DNA from: an uncultured Agathobacter sp.
GTDB taxonomy: Bacteria; Bacillota; Clostridia; Lachnospirales; Lachnospiraceae
Assembly: GCA_934307695.1 (NCBI GenBank)
Contig: CAKRCS010000011.1
Location: 6,024 to 70,023 of the forward strand
Direction: 5' to 3'
DNA: 64,000 nucleotides
A model generated the notes under the pieces. That model saw only the letters and a program-made list of their open reading frames with translations, had not been told where the DNA came from and ran no database searches. A program made the translations under genes and the position numbers. Below are positions 25,558 through 33,796 of this stretch, piece by piece (within the stretch, counting starts at the first letter, position 1; each line of letters starts with the position of its first letter).

Positions 25558-26517
25558 ATGGAAACACAAAAAAAAGAACTTTTTTTACAAAAAACAATCG
25601 TTGTGTGGGCGGGCGCACTGATCTGCTGCGCACTGTGGGGCAGTGCATTTCCGTGCATTAAGCTGGGATACAAGTGGATGCAGATCGAGGCATCGGACAC
25701 CGCGACACAGATCTTATATGCGGGAATACGGTTTACACTTGCAGGAGTGCTCGCAATCGCGATCGGAAGCGTCTTGCAGAAGCGGTTTTTGTTCCCTGAA
25801 AGGGAGGCACTGCCGAAGGTTGTCTGGCTTGCTTTTTTGCAGACGGTTCTGCAATATCTTTTCTTCTATGTCGGACTGGCGCATACCACGGGCGTGAAGG
25901 CATCGATCATTGAAGGGATGAACGTGTTTGTCGCGGTATTCGTCGCGGGGTATCTTTTCCGGCAGGAGAAGGTCACAACGAAAAAGCTGGTCGGCTGTGT
26001 CATCGGATTTATCGGTGTGATCTTGGTAAATATACTAGGCGGAAGCTTTGCAGGAGGTTTTGTCCTGCAGAATCCGTTTGCGGGTGAGAGCGGGATATCG
26101 CTGTTTGGGGAAGGATTTATCTTCTTTTCTACGGTGTCCTATGCATTTTCTTCCGTGTTCTTAAAATCATATTCCAAGAAGCACGATCCGGTCATGCTAA
26201 GCGGCTACCAGTTTCTGCTCGGAGGCGTGATCATGATGATCTGTGGTCTGCTGTCTGGCGGAAGGATTACCCAGATCAGTCCGAGGGCGGTTGCAATGTT
26301 GCTTTGGCTTGCGGTGGTGTCTGCCGTGGCGTATTCCCTGTGGGGGATTTTACTCAAATACAATCCGGTTTCCAAGGTCGCAGTCTTTGGTTTTATGAAT
26401 CCGGTATTTGGTGTGATCCTGTCCGCAATTTTGCTGCAGGAGTCGCAAAGCCTTGGCGTGGGCGCAATCGTATCGCTTGCATTTGTGTGCGCCGGAATAT
26501 ATATTGTTAATAAGTAG
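25558..26517 (+). CDS. EamA/DMT-superfamily transporter
   Basis: The 319-residue membrane protein has ten helices formed by two EamA halves (about residues 15-150 and 175-317). CALWGSAFPCIKLGY and YVGLAHTTGVKASIIEGMNVFVA lie in the first half, and ALWLAVVSAVAYSLWGILL and NPVFGVILSAILLQES in the second. Members export amino acids or other metabolites; the substrate cannot be read from the sequence. It has its own promoter and AAAGGAAAG ribosome binding site. No terminator is visible before the repeat region downstream. Confidence 0.9.
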   Translation: METQKKELFLQKTIVVWAGALICCALWGSAFPCIKLGYKWMQIEASDTATQILYAGIRFTLAGVLAIAIGSVLQKRFLFPEREALPKVVWLAFLQTVLQYLFFYVGLAHTTGVKASIIEGMNVFVAVFVAGYLFRQEKVTTKKLVGCVIGFIGVILVNILGGSFAGGFVLQNPFAGESGISLFGEGFIFFSTVSYAFSSVFLKSYSKKHDPVMLSGYQFLLGGVIMMICGLLSGGRITQISPRAVAMLLWLAVVSAVAYSLWGILLKYNPVSKVAVFGFMNPVFGVILSAILLQESQSLGVGAIVSLAFVCAGIYIVNK

Positions 26518-26535
26518 CAGGAACTGTGCGATAGT

Positions 26536-26643
26536 GCTGGCATGACAGATGGTGCCGGTACAACAGATAACGCTGGCACAACAGATAACGCTGGCACAAC
26601 AGATAACGCTGGTACAACAGATAACGCTGGCATGATAGCTGGC
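26536..26643 (+). repeat. 18-bp minisatellite, about six units
   Basis: Tandem 18-bp units of consensus GCTGGCACAACAGATAAC. Units 2-5 differ at one or two positions; units 1 and 6 are diverged. The phase is a multiple of three, so all frames stay partly open on both strands (for example NAGTTD on plus). It lies between the DMT transporter stop and the RlmI-like gene. I see no good ribosome binding site for an ORF here. Confidence 0.88.
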
Positions 26644-26671
26644 ACAGCGGCGGATAAGGAGAATGACATAA

Positions 26672-28069
26672 ATGGAGAACCATACAATCATAACATTAAA
26701 AAAGGGCGAGGGACGCGGGATAAAATCCGGCGGACTTTGGATATTTGACAATGAGATCGATACGATTACCGGATCATTTAAGAATGGCGGGATCGTAACG
26801 GTACACGACTTTGACGGCTACCCGATGGGGCAGGGCTTTATCAATCAAAATTCCAAGATAAGAGTGCGTCTGTTAAGCAGAAAGACAGACGTGGACATCA
26901 ATGAGGATTTCTTACGCATGCGCGTGAAAAATGCGTGGGATTACCGCAAGAGCGTGATGCATGGTGGCAACGAAAGTCGCGTGACAAAGATACCGGGAGT
27001 GGGAGCAACCGGCTGTCCGGATCTGAATTGCTGCCGTGTGATATTTGGCGAAGCAGACTGGCTTCCGGGGCTGGTGGTGGACAAATACAATGATGTACTT
27101 GTCGTGGAATCCCTTGCCCTTGGAATGGAAGCATTAAAAGAGACGATCCTTGCAAATCTCGTTCAACGGATGGCGCAGGATGGCATCAGGATCCGTGGCA
27201 TTTATGAACGTTCAGATGCCCCGGTCAGAAAGAAGGAGGGCTTGCAGCCATTCAAGGGATTTTTGTATGCAGCTGATATGGACGGTATACCGGGGAATGC
27301 CGGAAATATCGCGGACGCGAAGGCGGACGGCAGCACGAATAGCGGAGCGTTTTTTAATTACAAGGAGTTTGACACCAAGGTTGAAATCATTGAAAACGGT
27401 GTCCGCTATCTTGTCGATGTGGAAAATGGTCAGAAAACAGGCTTTTTCCTTGACCAGAAATACAATCGTCTGGCAATGCAGGGGATCGTGAAAGGAGCAT
27501 TGCAGCGCGAGGAGAATATCAAAGGTGCCGGAACGCTTAAGGTGCTCGACTGCTTTACACACATGGGCACATTTGCACTCAACTGCGGGCTTGCGGGTGC
27601 GACCGATGTTACGGGACTGGATATCTCTGAATTTGCGGTGGCACAGGCGAGTGACAATGCGCAGCGCAATGGCTTACAGGATAGCGTGCATTTTCGCGCG
27701 GCAAACGTACTTGATGAGCTTCCAAAACTTGCCGCAGCAGGGGAGAAGTTCGATCTGGTGATCCTTGATCCACCGGCATTTACAAAGTCGAGGGAGGCTA
27801 CCAAGAATGCCATCAAGGGTTATCGTGAGATTAACATTAAGGGACTCAAGCTGGTCAGGGACGGTGGCTATTTTGCAACCTGTTCCTGCTCACACTTTAT
27901 GACGCAGGAGCTTTTTACAAAGGTGATCGGTCAGGCTGCGCAGAGTGCGCATAAGCGCCTCCGCCAGATCGAGTTCCGGACGCAGGCGCAGGATCACCCG
28001 ATTCTGTGGGCGGCGGATGAGAGCTATTATTTGAAGTTTCTGGTCTTTCAGGTGGTTGAGGAGAAGTAA
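26672..28069 (+). CDS. RlmI-like 23S rRNA (cytosine-C5) methyltransferase
   Basis: The 465-residue protein has an N-terminal PUA-type RNA-binding domain (GGLWIFDNEIDTI...GGIVTVHDFDGYPMGQGFIN). A central region follows with PGLVVDKYNDVLVVES and GQKTGFFLDQKYNR, then a Rossmann SAM-binding domain (VLDCFTHMGTFAL, GLDISEFAVAQA). The catalytic motif IV is LDPPAFTKSR and the motif VI cysteine is in CSCSHFM. E. coli RlmI, which modifies C1962, has about 396 residues; here extra segments lie around 190-225. It probably acts on rRNA. It begins about 30 bp after the 18-bp repeat tract, behind AAGGAG. Confidence 0.87.
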   Translation: MENHTIITLKKGEGRGIKSGGLWIFDNEIDTITGSFKNGGIVTVHDFDGYPMGQGFINQNSKIRVRLLSRKTDVDINEDFLRMRVKNAWDYRKSVMHGGNESRVTKIPGVGATGCPDLNCCRVIFGEADWLPGLVVDKYNDVLVVESLALGMEALKETILANLVQRMAQDGIRIRGIYERSDAPVRKKEGLQPFKGFLYAADMDGIPGNAGNIADAKADGSTNSGAFFNYKEFDTKVEIIENGVRYLVDVENGQKTGFFLDQKYNRLAMQGIVKGALQREENIKGAGTLKVLDCFTHMGTFALNCGLAGATDVTGLDISEFAVAQASDNAQRNGLQDSVHFRAANVLDELPKLAAAGEKFDLVILDPPAFTKSREATKNAIKGYREINIKGLKLVRDGGYFATCSCSHFMTQELFTKVIGQAAQSAHKRLRQIEFRTQAQDHPILWAADESYYLKFLVFQVVEEK

Positions 28070-28126
28070 GAGCCGGGGCGGAAATGATGTAATAAGCAAA
28101 TATTCATCGCAGGAAAGCCACAAAAA

Positions 28127-28163
28127 GTGATGGCTAGGTGATAAAATGTACAATAGCCATCAC
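28127..28163 (+). other. Inverted repeat in the gap before the orphan methyltransferase
   Basis: GTGATGGCT (28127-28135) and AGCCATCAC (28155-28163) form a 9-bp stem with a 19-nt loop and no T-run. It could be a weak terminator for the RlmI-like gene or a boundary of the AT-rich segment that follows. Confidence 0.4.
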
Positions 28164-28220
28164 AGGAATGCGGTAAAGAATAGTGAGAAATGGAAAAATT
28201 GGAGGTTGATGAGGTAAATT

Positions 28221-29000
28221 ATGAGTAATATAAATGATGTGTCGATTGTGAAACAGCAATATGCTAATGCAAATAATTTAAATACAAGAATTTCAATTCA
28301 TGATAAATATTCGACAAATAAGATGGGGTTTGGAAATTGGATTGTTTCAAATTATAGAATTGATAAGGGGATGAACGTTTTAGAGCTAGGTTGTGGAACC
28401 GGCGATATGTGGAAAAACAGAGAGGGTTTGATAAAGTTATGTTCCAAATTGACGCTTTCAGATTTTTCCGAAGGAATGTTATCAACAGCAAAAAATAATA
28501 TAGGCGAGTGCAATAATGTTGATTATAAAGTTATTGATATTCAAGAAATTCCTTTTGCAAATGAAACTTTTGACGTCGTTATTGCAAATATGATGTTATA
28601 TCATGTGCCTGATATACATAAAGGTTTGGCAGAAGTACGACGAGTGTTAAAGAGAGGTGGATTTTTTTATTGTGCGACTTATGGAGAACATGGAATTATA
28701 GAATACCTTTCAAAAATGCTTTCGGCATATGGTGTTGAAGATAATATAAATAAGAATTTTACATTACAAAATGGATATGAGATATTAAGTAAAACTTTTT
28801 CTAGAGTCGAAAAGCTAGAATACATTGATTCATTGGCAGTTACCAATATAGATGATATGGTGGAATATATTTACTCTCTTTCAAGTATGACATCATTAGA
28901 TGGTGTGCCGAAGCAAGTCATAAAAGAGATTTTGATTAATAATACCACGAATGGAATTTTAAATGTGCCAAAGGAATATGGAATGTTTATATCGTCATAG
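28221..29000 (+). CDS. Class I SAM-dependent methyltransferase (orphan, AT-rich)
   Basis: The 259-residue protein has a Methyltransf_11-type Rossmann domain: motif I VLELGCGTGDMW, LTLSDFSEGMLSTA, then DIQEIPFANETFDVVIANMMLYHVPD and VLKRGGFFY. The C-terminal third (from about 175) is helical and not recognisable. Members methylate small molecules, quinones or natural products, so the substrate is open. Base composition is clearly more AT-rich than the genes on both sides (many AAT, ATA, TTA codons), suggesting separate acquisition. The start has GGAGG nearby (28201-28205), rather far from the ATG. Confidence 0.8.
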   Translation: MSNINDVSIVKQQYANANNLNTRISIHDKYSTNKMGFGNWIVSNYRIDKGMNVLELGCGTGDMWKNREGLIKLCSKLTLSDFSEGMLSTAKNNIGECNNVDYKVIDIQEIPFANETFDVVIANMMLYHVPDIHKGLAEVRRVLKRGGFFYCATYGEHGIIEYLSKMLSAYGVEDNINKNFTLQNGYEILSKTFSRVEKLEYIDSLAVTNIDDMVEYIYSLSSMTSLDGVPKQVIKEILINNTTNGILNVPKEYGMFISS

Positions 29001-29089
29001 GAAGCATCAAAACTAAGTTTATAGGTTTGACAGGACAATTATTTTGGCGCGAAAAAGTACGAAGCATGACGAAAAGGAGGACTCCAACA

Positions 29090-29638
29090 ATGAAATTCGA
29101 TCCCATTGAAGTAAAGGACAAACTTGACCGGACGGTCATTTTACGAAGTGCGACACCGGATGATGCGGACGCGCTGATTGATTATTTAAAGGTAACCACT
29201 GCGGAAACCCCGTATCTGATCCGCGAGCCGGAGGAGGTCACGCTAACACATGAACGGGAGGTGGCATTTATAAATAATTGCCTGGATTCCGACAAATCCC
29301 TGCTACTGGTCGCAACAATCAATGGAAAGCATATCGGGAATTGCTCCTTAAATCCTATCGGAAGCTACAAAAGATATGCGCACAGATGTGAGGTTGCAAT
29401 CGCTTTGTATCAGGAATTTTGTGGGTGTGGCATCGGAAGGATCATGCTGGAGCAGGTGCTGGAAGTTGCCAAAAGGTTAGGCTTTGAGCAGGCGGAGCTT
29501 GAGGTTATATCGGATAACAAGAAGGCAATCGCACTCTACGAAAAGCTAGGCTTTGTAAAGTATGGGACATTTCCCAATAATATGAAATACAAAAATGGGG
29601 AGTATGCTTCCGCGGACTGGATGATGAAAAAATTATAG
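29090..29638 (+). CDS. GNAT-family N-acetyltransferase
   Basis: The 182-residue protein has the GNAT fold. TVILRSATPDDADALIDYL starts the domain, and VAIALYQEFCGCGIGRIMLEQVLE carries the acetyl-CoA pyrophosphate loop (Q/R-x-x-G-x-G/A pattern, here EFCGCGIGR). The last part is ELEVISDNKKAIALYEKLGF. It would transfer an acetyl group from acetyl-CoA to an amine; the substrate is unknown. AAGGAGG (29074-29080) fixes the start at ATG 29090 and excludes the upstream 21 codons. Confidence 0.9.
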   Translation: MKFDPIEVKDKLDRTVILRSATPDDADALIDYLKVTTAETPYLIREPEEVTLTHEREVAFINNCLDSDKSLLLVATINGKHIGNCSLNPIGSYKRYAHRCEVAIALYQEFCGCGIGRIMLEQVLEVAKRLGFEQAELEVISDNKKAIALYEKLGFVKYGTFPNNMKYKNGEYASADWMMKKL

Positions 29639-29684
29639 ATGTTTCTTTCTTATCGTTTTGAGTATATTGGTTTTAAATGCCCGT

Positions 29685-29759
29685 CTAGAATGAAAAAACT
29701 CTGTTTCCGAAATCGCCAGACTCATCGATGAAGACACTAAGAATTTTTTCTTTTGACAT
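29685..29759 (-). pseudogene. Truncated DUF3800 protein gene (24 codons)
   Basis: On the minus strand a CAGGAG site (29765-29770) precedes ATG 29759, which reads MSKEKILSVFIDESGDFGN and stops after five more residues at TAG (29685-29687). The FIDESGDFG motif is the N-terminal signature of DUF3800 proteins (RNase-H-like fold, usually 200-300 residues). Everything after this signature is missing, so the gene was cut just downstream of its first motif, probably by deletion. Start codon, ribosome binding site and structured leader are all intact. This identification rests on the motif and the leader, not on a search. Confidence 0.7.
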
Positions 29760-29770
29760 GTAATCTCCTG

Positions 29771-29838
29771 CGTGTATAGAAAATGGCGAGGTAAGTCCTC
29801 GCCACGACGGTGGACCAGAGCCTATTGGCTAGCCCAAA
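29771..29838 (-). ncRNA. Structured leader, DUF3800-type RNA motif candidate
   Basis: Upstream of the DUF3800 start on the minus strand are three consecutive hairpins. They are AGCC-AATA-GGCT (29820-29831), CCAC-CGTC-GTGG (29802-29813) and GGCGAGG-ACTTA-CCTCGCC (29785-29803). The second and third share the bases GG, so they are alternative or coaxially stacked. Comparative RNA studies have described several DUF3800 RNA motifs, conserved structures located just upstream of DUF3800 genes. The position fits exactly, although I cannot say which motif class this is. It is also possible that it is an ordinary leader or attenuator. Confidence 0.55.
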
Positions 29839-29842
29839 GATA

Positions 29843-29875
29843 ATTATATAGTAACAGGTTTGGCTGAAAAGTCAA
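29843..29875 (-). promoter_or_regulatory. Possible promoter of the DUF3800 leader
   Basis: On the minus strand TTGACT (29870-29875) is followed by TATATAAT ending at 29843. Spacing is 19-21 bp depending on the -10 register, longer than ideal. Transcription would begin right at the first hairpin. Confidence 0.35.
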
Positions 29876-29957
29876 TATGTTTGAATACGACTTTTGTAAT
29901 ATTATATGCAACCAAAAAGTTGTTATATACATTTTATGCCCTTTTGAAAAGGACGTA

Positions 29958-31172
29958 TTACTTTGTCAAATCCATGGTTACGGCGCATAGCATACTGCCC
30001 GGCAATGGATCATCGCAGGTGGCGCCAATGTAGTCCTTTCCTAACAGATCATAGAAGTTTCCGCTGATATTCAGATCCGGGAGACGCCCGATGAGTTTGC
30101 CGTTTTCCATCAGGTAGGACATCTGTACCGGGGAGGCAAAATGCCCGTCGGGTGTGGTGTCACCGCCGGATGCCATGACAACGTACACGGCTTTGCCGGG
30201 AACAAGTGCGCTCAAAGTCGGTGCAGTCGGCTCAACGTAAAAGCGATTGAAACCCAGACATGGTACACCATCGTAAGTGGATGCAGCGGTTCCGAGATTC
30301 GGCAGTTTAAAGGTGTCGGCTGATTTTTTTGTGGTCAAAAGCCCGGTCAGTATTCCCTTGTCTATCAGTGTAGGGCGAAAATCGGATGCCACGCATCCCT
30401 CATCATCAAAGAAGCAGGCACCGGCATTTGTCTCTGGGTTCATATCATTTCTCAGAGTGAGTTTGTCTGAAAATGCCTTTTGTCCGAGTCTACCACTGAG
30501 CAGTGATGCGCCGGAGACATACATTTCCGCTACAAACTGCTGCAAAAATGTCCCAAACAGGCTGGAGGCTTCCATCATAACAGGATAGCGTCCCGGAGTA
30601 AAATCAGCGGGCGTGTAAAAAGCATCGTATTCTTTTTTGAACTCCGAGAGCAGTGCATCCGCATCAAAGTGATTGCCGTTATAGCTGAAACCGGTGTCAA
30701 AAAGATTACCGGAACCGCGATTTTGTGCGAGCAGCTGGATATCTACATTGCGTCCGGAGCTTGTCAGATGGCGTCCAAGAGAGTTGTGATATTCTTTTCG
30801 CTTGTAGTTCAGGCTTATCTTATTTGAAAAAGCAAAACGCGGACACTCTTCATTCAGATGATCCAGAAAATCCTGCATCGTGGGGATCAGTTTGGCAACT
30901 GGAATGATCTCCTCGTCGTGCATGAGTTCCTGCTCCAGTGCGCCATCCGGCATACATGGATATGGGATGCCGAGTGCCAGTGCCTCGGTGGCTTTTCCTG
31001 TCAAAGCTTTCTCGTCCGGAGCTCCGAGGCAGCCGGCTACGCCGATACAGCCATTTTCATATACGCGGACGGTGCCTGTCGTCTCTTCCTGTTCGCGGAA
31101 GCTATCAATTTTACCGTCAGTGACGTTAAGCGTGACGGAATAATGTGTATTTGTTAAAAATTCTTTTTCCAT
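29958..31172 (-). CDS. TldE/PmbA-family partner of TldD metalloprotease
   Basis: The 404-residue protein is the metal-free TldE/PmbA-like subunit. It starts after tldD with an 11-bp gap. It shows EYHNSLGRHLTSSGRNVDIQL in the middle and, toward the end, GFNRFYVEPTAPTLSALV, MASGGDTTPDGHFASPVQMSYLMENGKLIGRL and LPGSMLCAVTMD. It lacks an HExxxH motif, as expected for TldE. TldD/TldE complexes degrade or mature small peptides, for instance antitoxins and RiPP precursors. No peptide substrate gene is evident in the window. Confidence 0.88.
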   Translation of the reverse strand: MEKEFLTNTHYSVTLNVTDGKIDSFREQEETTGTVRVYENGCIGVAGCLGAPDEKALTGKATEALALGIPYPCMPDGALEQELMHDEEIIPVAKLIPTMQDFLDHLNEECPRFAFSNKISLNYKRKEYHNSLGRHLTSSGRNVDIQLLAQNRGSGNLFDTGFSYNGNHFDADALLSEFKKEYDAFYTPADFTPGRYPVMMEASSLFGTFLQQFVAEMYVSGASLLSGRLGQKAFSDKLTLRNDMNPETNAGACFFDDEGCVASDFRPTLIDKGILTGLLTTKKSADTFKLPNLGTAASTYDGVPCLGFNRFYVEPTAPTLSALVPGKAVYVVMASGGDTTPDGHFASPVQMSYLMENGKLIGRLPDLNISGNFYDLLGKDYIGATCDDPLPGSMLCAVTMDLTK

Positions 31173-31183
31173 GTTTTCTTACC

Positions 31184-32521
31184 TCACTGTACATTCATAG
31201 AAGAAACGCGGACATAAGGACCGCCGAAACCAACCGGCAGATTCATCTGTTCCATCTTGCCACAGCCGCCTGTCACAAATGACAACAGATGCACATCGCG
31301 TGTCAGACCATCGATCAAGCCAAGAGTTTCAAAAACAGAACCTGTCAGCACGCTGATCTGTACAGGGCGTCCGAGCTTGCCATCGACTATTTCGTATGCA
31401 AGATGGGGTGCTATGGTAAAAGTACTCATTCCGCTGCCATGCCGGATCGTCTTGATAAAATATCCTTTTTGGATCGGCGCGATCAACTGATCGAAATCCA
31501 TATCGCCACCCTCGATGTATGTGGTGGTCATGCGCACGATCGGTTCAAATGTGCAGTCGATCGCGCGCGCATTGCCGGTCGGGGCTTCGTCAAGAGCTGC
31601 GGCAGTCTGTGCATTATGCAGCCGTCCTGCCAATATGCCGTTTTTAATTAAATAATTTTTGCGGGCGCGGGTTCCCTCATCGTCATACGGAACATAGCCG
31701 CAGCCGGGGAGAGATCCACATTCGGCGATGGACAGGATAGGTGAACCAACGGTTTTTCCCAGCTGCCACTCATCGCGCATTGATTTATCGGAGAGCATGA
31801 AATCGGACTCGGACTTGTGACCGAACGACTCATGGGCAAAGACACCAGCAGCTTCGGGAGAAAGAACCACAGAATATTTTCCGGGAGTGACCGGCACAGA
31901 GGTGCGCATAAACGTTGCCTGCTCTGCGATTGAGGCGCGGATCTCTTCCGCCAGCCCCTTTAACTCCTCAAAGTGGGTAGCTCCTTTCTGCCAGAGCCCG
32001 GAGAATTTCTTCTCACCTTCTGTCATGCTGCAGGAGAAGGACAGACCGCAGGTTTGATAATCATATACAATATCTGCACCGAGGCTGGACTGGAAGTGGA
32101 ACACACTATTGCGGTCAAGGTAAGTACCCTGCGGCAGAGTAACGCAGGAATCCTCGGAGAGCAATGGCAGATATGACAGCAGGAGTTCCTGCTTGTCTTT
32201 GGAAGAAATATCCCGCACAGAACAGTCTGTAAAGCACATTACCGAGTCTTTGTTGCATTCAAAACGGCGGACGATGGAATCGTCAAGAATCTGCGTATTC
32301 GGTGTGGCGGCAGCGTATAGACCGTCCAGCGTCTTTTGTAAGTGCGCAAGATCGGTCACAGATGCGTAATACCACATCTTGCCGTCGTATACCCGCAGAA
32401 ATGCACGGCGTTCCACGCGCGTTTTCATTTCTTCCAGAATGCCGGCTTTATATGAAATCGTAGTCCGGCTGCGATCCTCAATCCGCACGTCTGCATAAAA
32501 ATCATCTTGGAATTTAACCAT
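31184..32521 (-). CDS. tldD: TldD-family metallopeptidase
   Basis: The 445-residue protein is the catalytic subunit of a TldD/TldE protease. The zinc motif HExxxH appears as FAHESFGHKSESD (about residues 230-236), and the third-ligand Cys is in GGCGKMEQMNLPVGFGGP near the C-terminus. Other family marks are VVLSPEAAGVFAHE, CGYVPYDDEGTRARKNYLIKNG and RMTTTYIEGGD. It is cytoplasmic. It heads the two-gene operon, with AAGGAGGATT before its ATG on the minus strand. It is a single-copy pair here, probably for housekeeping peptide turnover. Confidence 0.92.
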   Translation of the reverse strand: MVKFQDDFYADVRIEDRSRTTISYKAGILEEMKTRVERRAFLRVYDGKMWYYASVTDLAHLQKTLDGLYAAATPNTQILDDSIVRRFECNKDSVMCFTDCSVRDISSKDKQELLLSYLPLLSEDSCVTLPQGTYLDRNSVFHFQSSLGADIVYDYQTCGLSFSCSMTEGEKKFSGLWQKGATHFEELKGLAEEIRASIAEQATFMRTSVPVTPGKYSVVLSPEAAGVFAHESFGHKSESDFMLSDKSMRDEWQLGKTVGSPILSIAECGSLPGCGYVPYDDEGTRARKNYLIKNGILAGRLHNAQTAAALDEAPTGNARAIDCTFEPIVRMTTTYIEGGDMDFDQLIAPIQKGYFIKTIRHGSGMSTFTIAPHLAYEIVDGKLGRPVQISVLTGSVFETLGLIDGLTRDVHLLSFVTGGCGKMEQMNLPVGFGGPYVRVSSMNVQ

Positions 32522-32590
32522 AAAAGGAATCCTCCTTAGAAAAAGATAACAATATAATTATACTATCTGACTATGGCATTTCAATACTTA

Positions 32591-32635
32591 CAATCCATGT
32601 TTCCACTGTAACGGTGGTAACATGGATTGCTTTTT
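32591..32635 (+). terminator. Strong hairpin with T-run, plus orientation
   Basis: CAATCCATGTT pairs with AACATGGATTG and an inner CCAC pairs with GTGG, followed by CTTTTTG. The T-run faces the plus strand, although both flanking genes (tldD and the kinase) are on minus. On the minus strand the stem lacks a T-run. Confidence 0.6.
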
Positions 32636-32649
32636 GTGTTAAAATGTTG

Positions 32650-33732
32650 TTATATGCGGAAGCATAAAACCTCTATGATGGCGAGAATGATAAGAAGCGA
32701 AAAGACGATTGTAATATCAAGCAGTATGACACCAAGATAATGCAGCAGGCGGTACTTGCTCTTACATAACGGAAACGTGCGCTGTACATCGAGGTAATTA
32801 AAATGGCAAAAAATGATAGACAAAAACATTGCAAGCACGAAAAAGCGTTCCAGCCACAACTGAACTCCGTAGGTATTTTTGAAGGTCAGCGACAGGCAGA
32901 GCCAGAGCAGAAAGAGGTATACAACGGAGGCTATTACCATTTTCCAAGGCGTTTTGGTACGAAAACCGGGAGGAAGTGCGTTCGGCTTGGTGACGGTTTT
33001 ATCAGGAACCGTGTGCTGCGGCTTTTTCAGAACGTTACGAGCCTGTGAAGCCGGAAAAACAGGAAAGGCTAATTCCTGGCGTAGTTCCGGCACAGACTGA
33101 TATCTGGATGCCGGCGTTAGCTGGGTGCATTTTTCTATGATTGGGTCAAACTCACTGGTGGGATATGTAAGGCTTGAGACCATTTCCCGAAGGACGATCC
33201 CCAGTGAATAGATATCTGTCTGTGGAGAGGAAGAACCAAAACCAAACTGTTCAGGGGCAGCATAGCCCGGCGTACCCAAAAGGATTGTGTCAGAAGGTGC
33301 ATCCTTGTGGAATTGTTTTGCAGCATTGAAATCCAGCAATATCGCATAATCGTAAGCCGTAATAACAATATTGGAGGGCTTGATGTCGCGGTGGATGATG
33401 GAAGGTGTCATGGAATGCAGTAGCTGGAGGGTATCGCATAGCATGAGCATATATTTTCGGATAGCGGGAGCGGTCAGCTCGGAATTGTTGATCTTATCCA
33501 GCAGGGAAACCCCACTTACATATTCTTCAATAAGAATGAGCTGTCCATCCTGTTCATAGTAGTTAATGATCCGGGGAATACCTGCAATGGGATTTCGGTA
33601 CAACTGCTCATATACACTGATATTATATACATCCAGTATCTTTTCCACATATATTTTGTGGGTGGTTGTGTGTTGTACGATATATATTTTATGTGCTTCA
33701 TTCAGAGTGGATATTGTATTGTAAGCGTCCAT
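32650..33732 (-). CDS. Ser/Thr protein kinase with C-terminal membrane domain
   Basis: The 360-residue protein has an N-terminal Hanks-type kinase domain (about 10-215). It shows the VEK-type lysine region, catalytic loop IIHRDIKPSNIVI, LLDFNAAKQF in place of the usual DFG, and TPGYAAPEQFG with DIYSLGIVL. The glycine-rich loop is weak. A linker (about 215-265) leads to three membrane helices in the last 100 residues. No PASTA or other extracellular sensor is present. It is transcribed divergently from a small helix-turn-helix protein and a lipoprotein pair, likely one signalling unit. The DFN variant occurs in some bacterial kinases and need not abolish activity. Confidence 0.88.
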   Translation of the reverse strand: MDAYNTISTLNEAHKIYIVQHTTTHKIYVEKILDVYNISVYEQLYRNPIAGIPRIINYYEQDGQLILIEEYVSGVSLLDKINNSELTAPAIRKYMLMLCDTLQLLHSMTPSIIHRDIKPSNIVITAYDYAILLDFNAAKQFHKDAPSDTILLGTPGYAAPEQFGFGSSSPQTDIYSLGIVLREMVSSLTYPTSEFDPIIEKCTQLTPASRYQSVPELRQELAFPVFPASQARNVLKKPQHTVPDKTVTKPNALPPGFRTKTPWKMVIASVVYLFLLWLCLSLTFKNTYGVQLWLERFFVLAMFLSIIFCHFNYLDVQRTFPLCKSKYRLLHYLGVILLDITIVFSLLIILAIIEVLCFRI

Positions 33733-33796
33733 GCGAAGGCATACCTTTCGTGTTCATTTGTAGTAATAGCATAAGTATAGCAGATGGGAGAGAATT

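Noticed and set aside
26542..26748. ORF through the 18-bp repeats (TTDNAG repeats).
   Set aside because: The frame is open only because the unit length is a multiple of three; no ribosome binding site, and it overlaps the RlmI-like gene.
28102..28124. Similar 19-bp stretch (CATCGCAGGAAAGCCACAA) here and at about 39971-39989, both just before AT-rich genes.
   Set aside because: Two mismatches in 19 bases are expected by chance many times in a 64-kb window; no further similarity around it.
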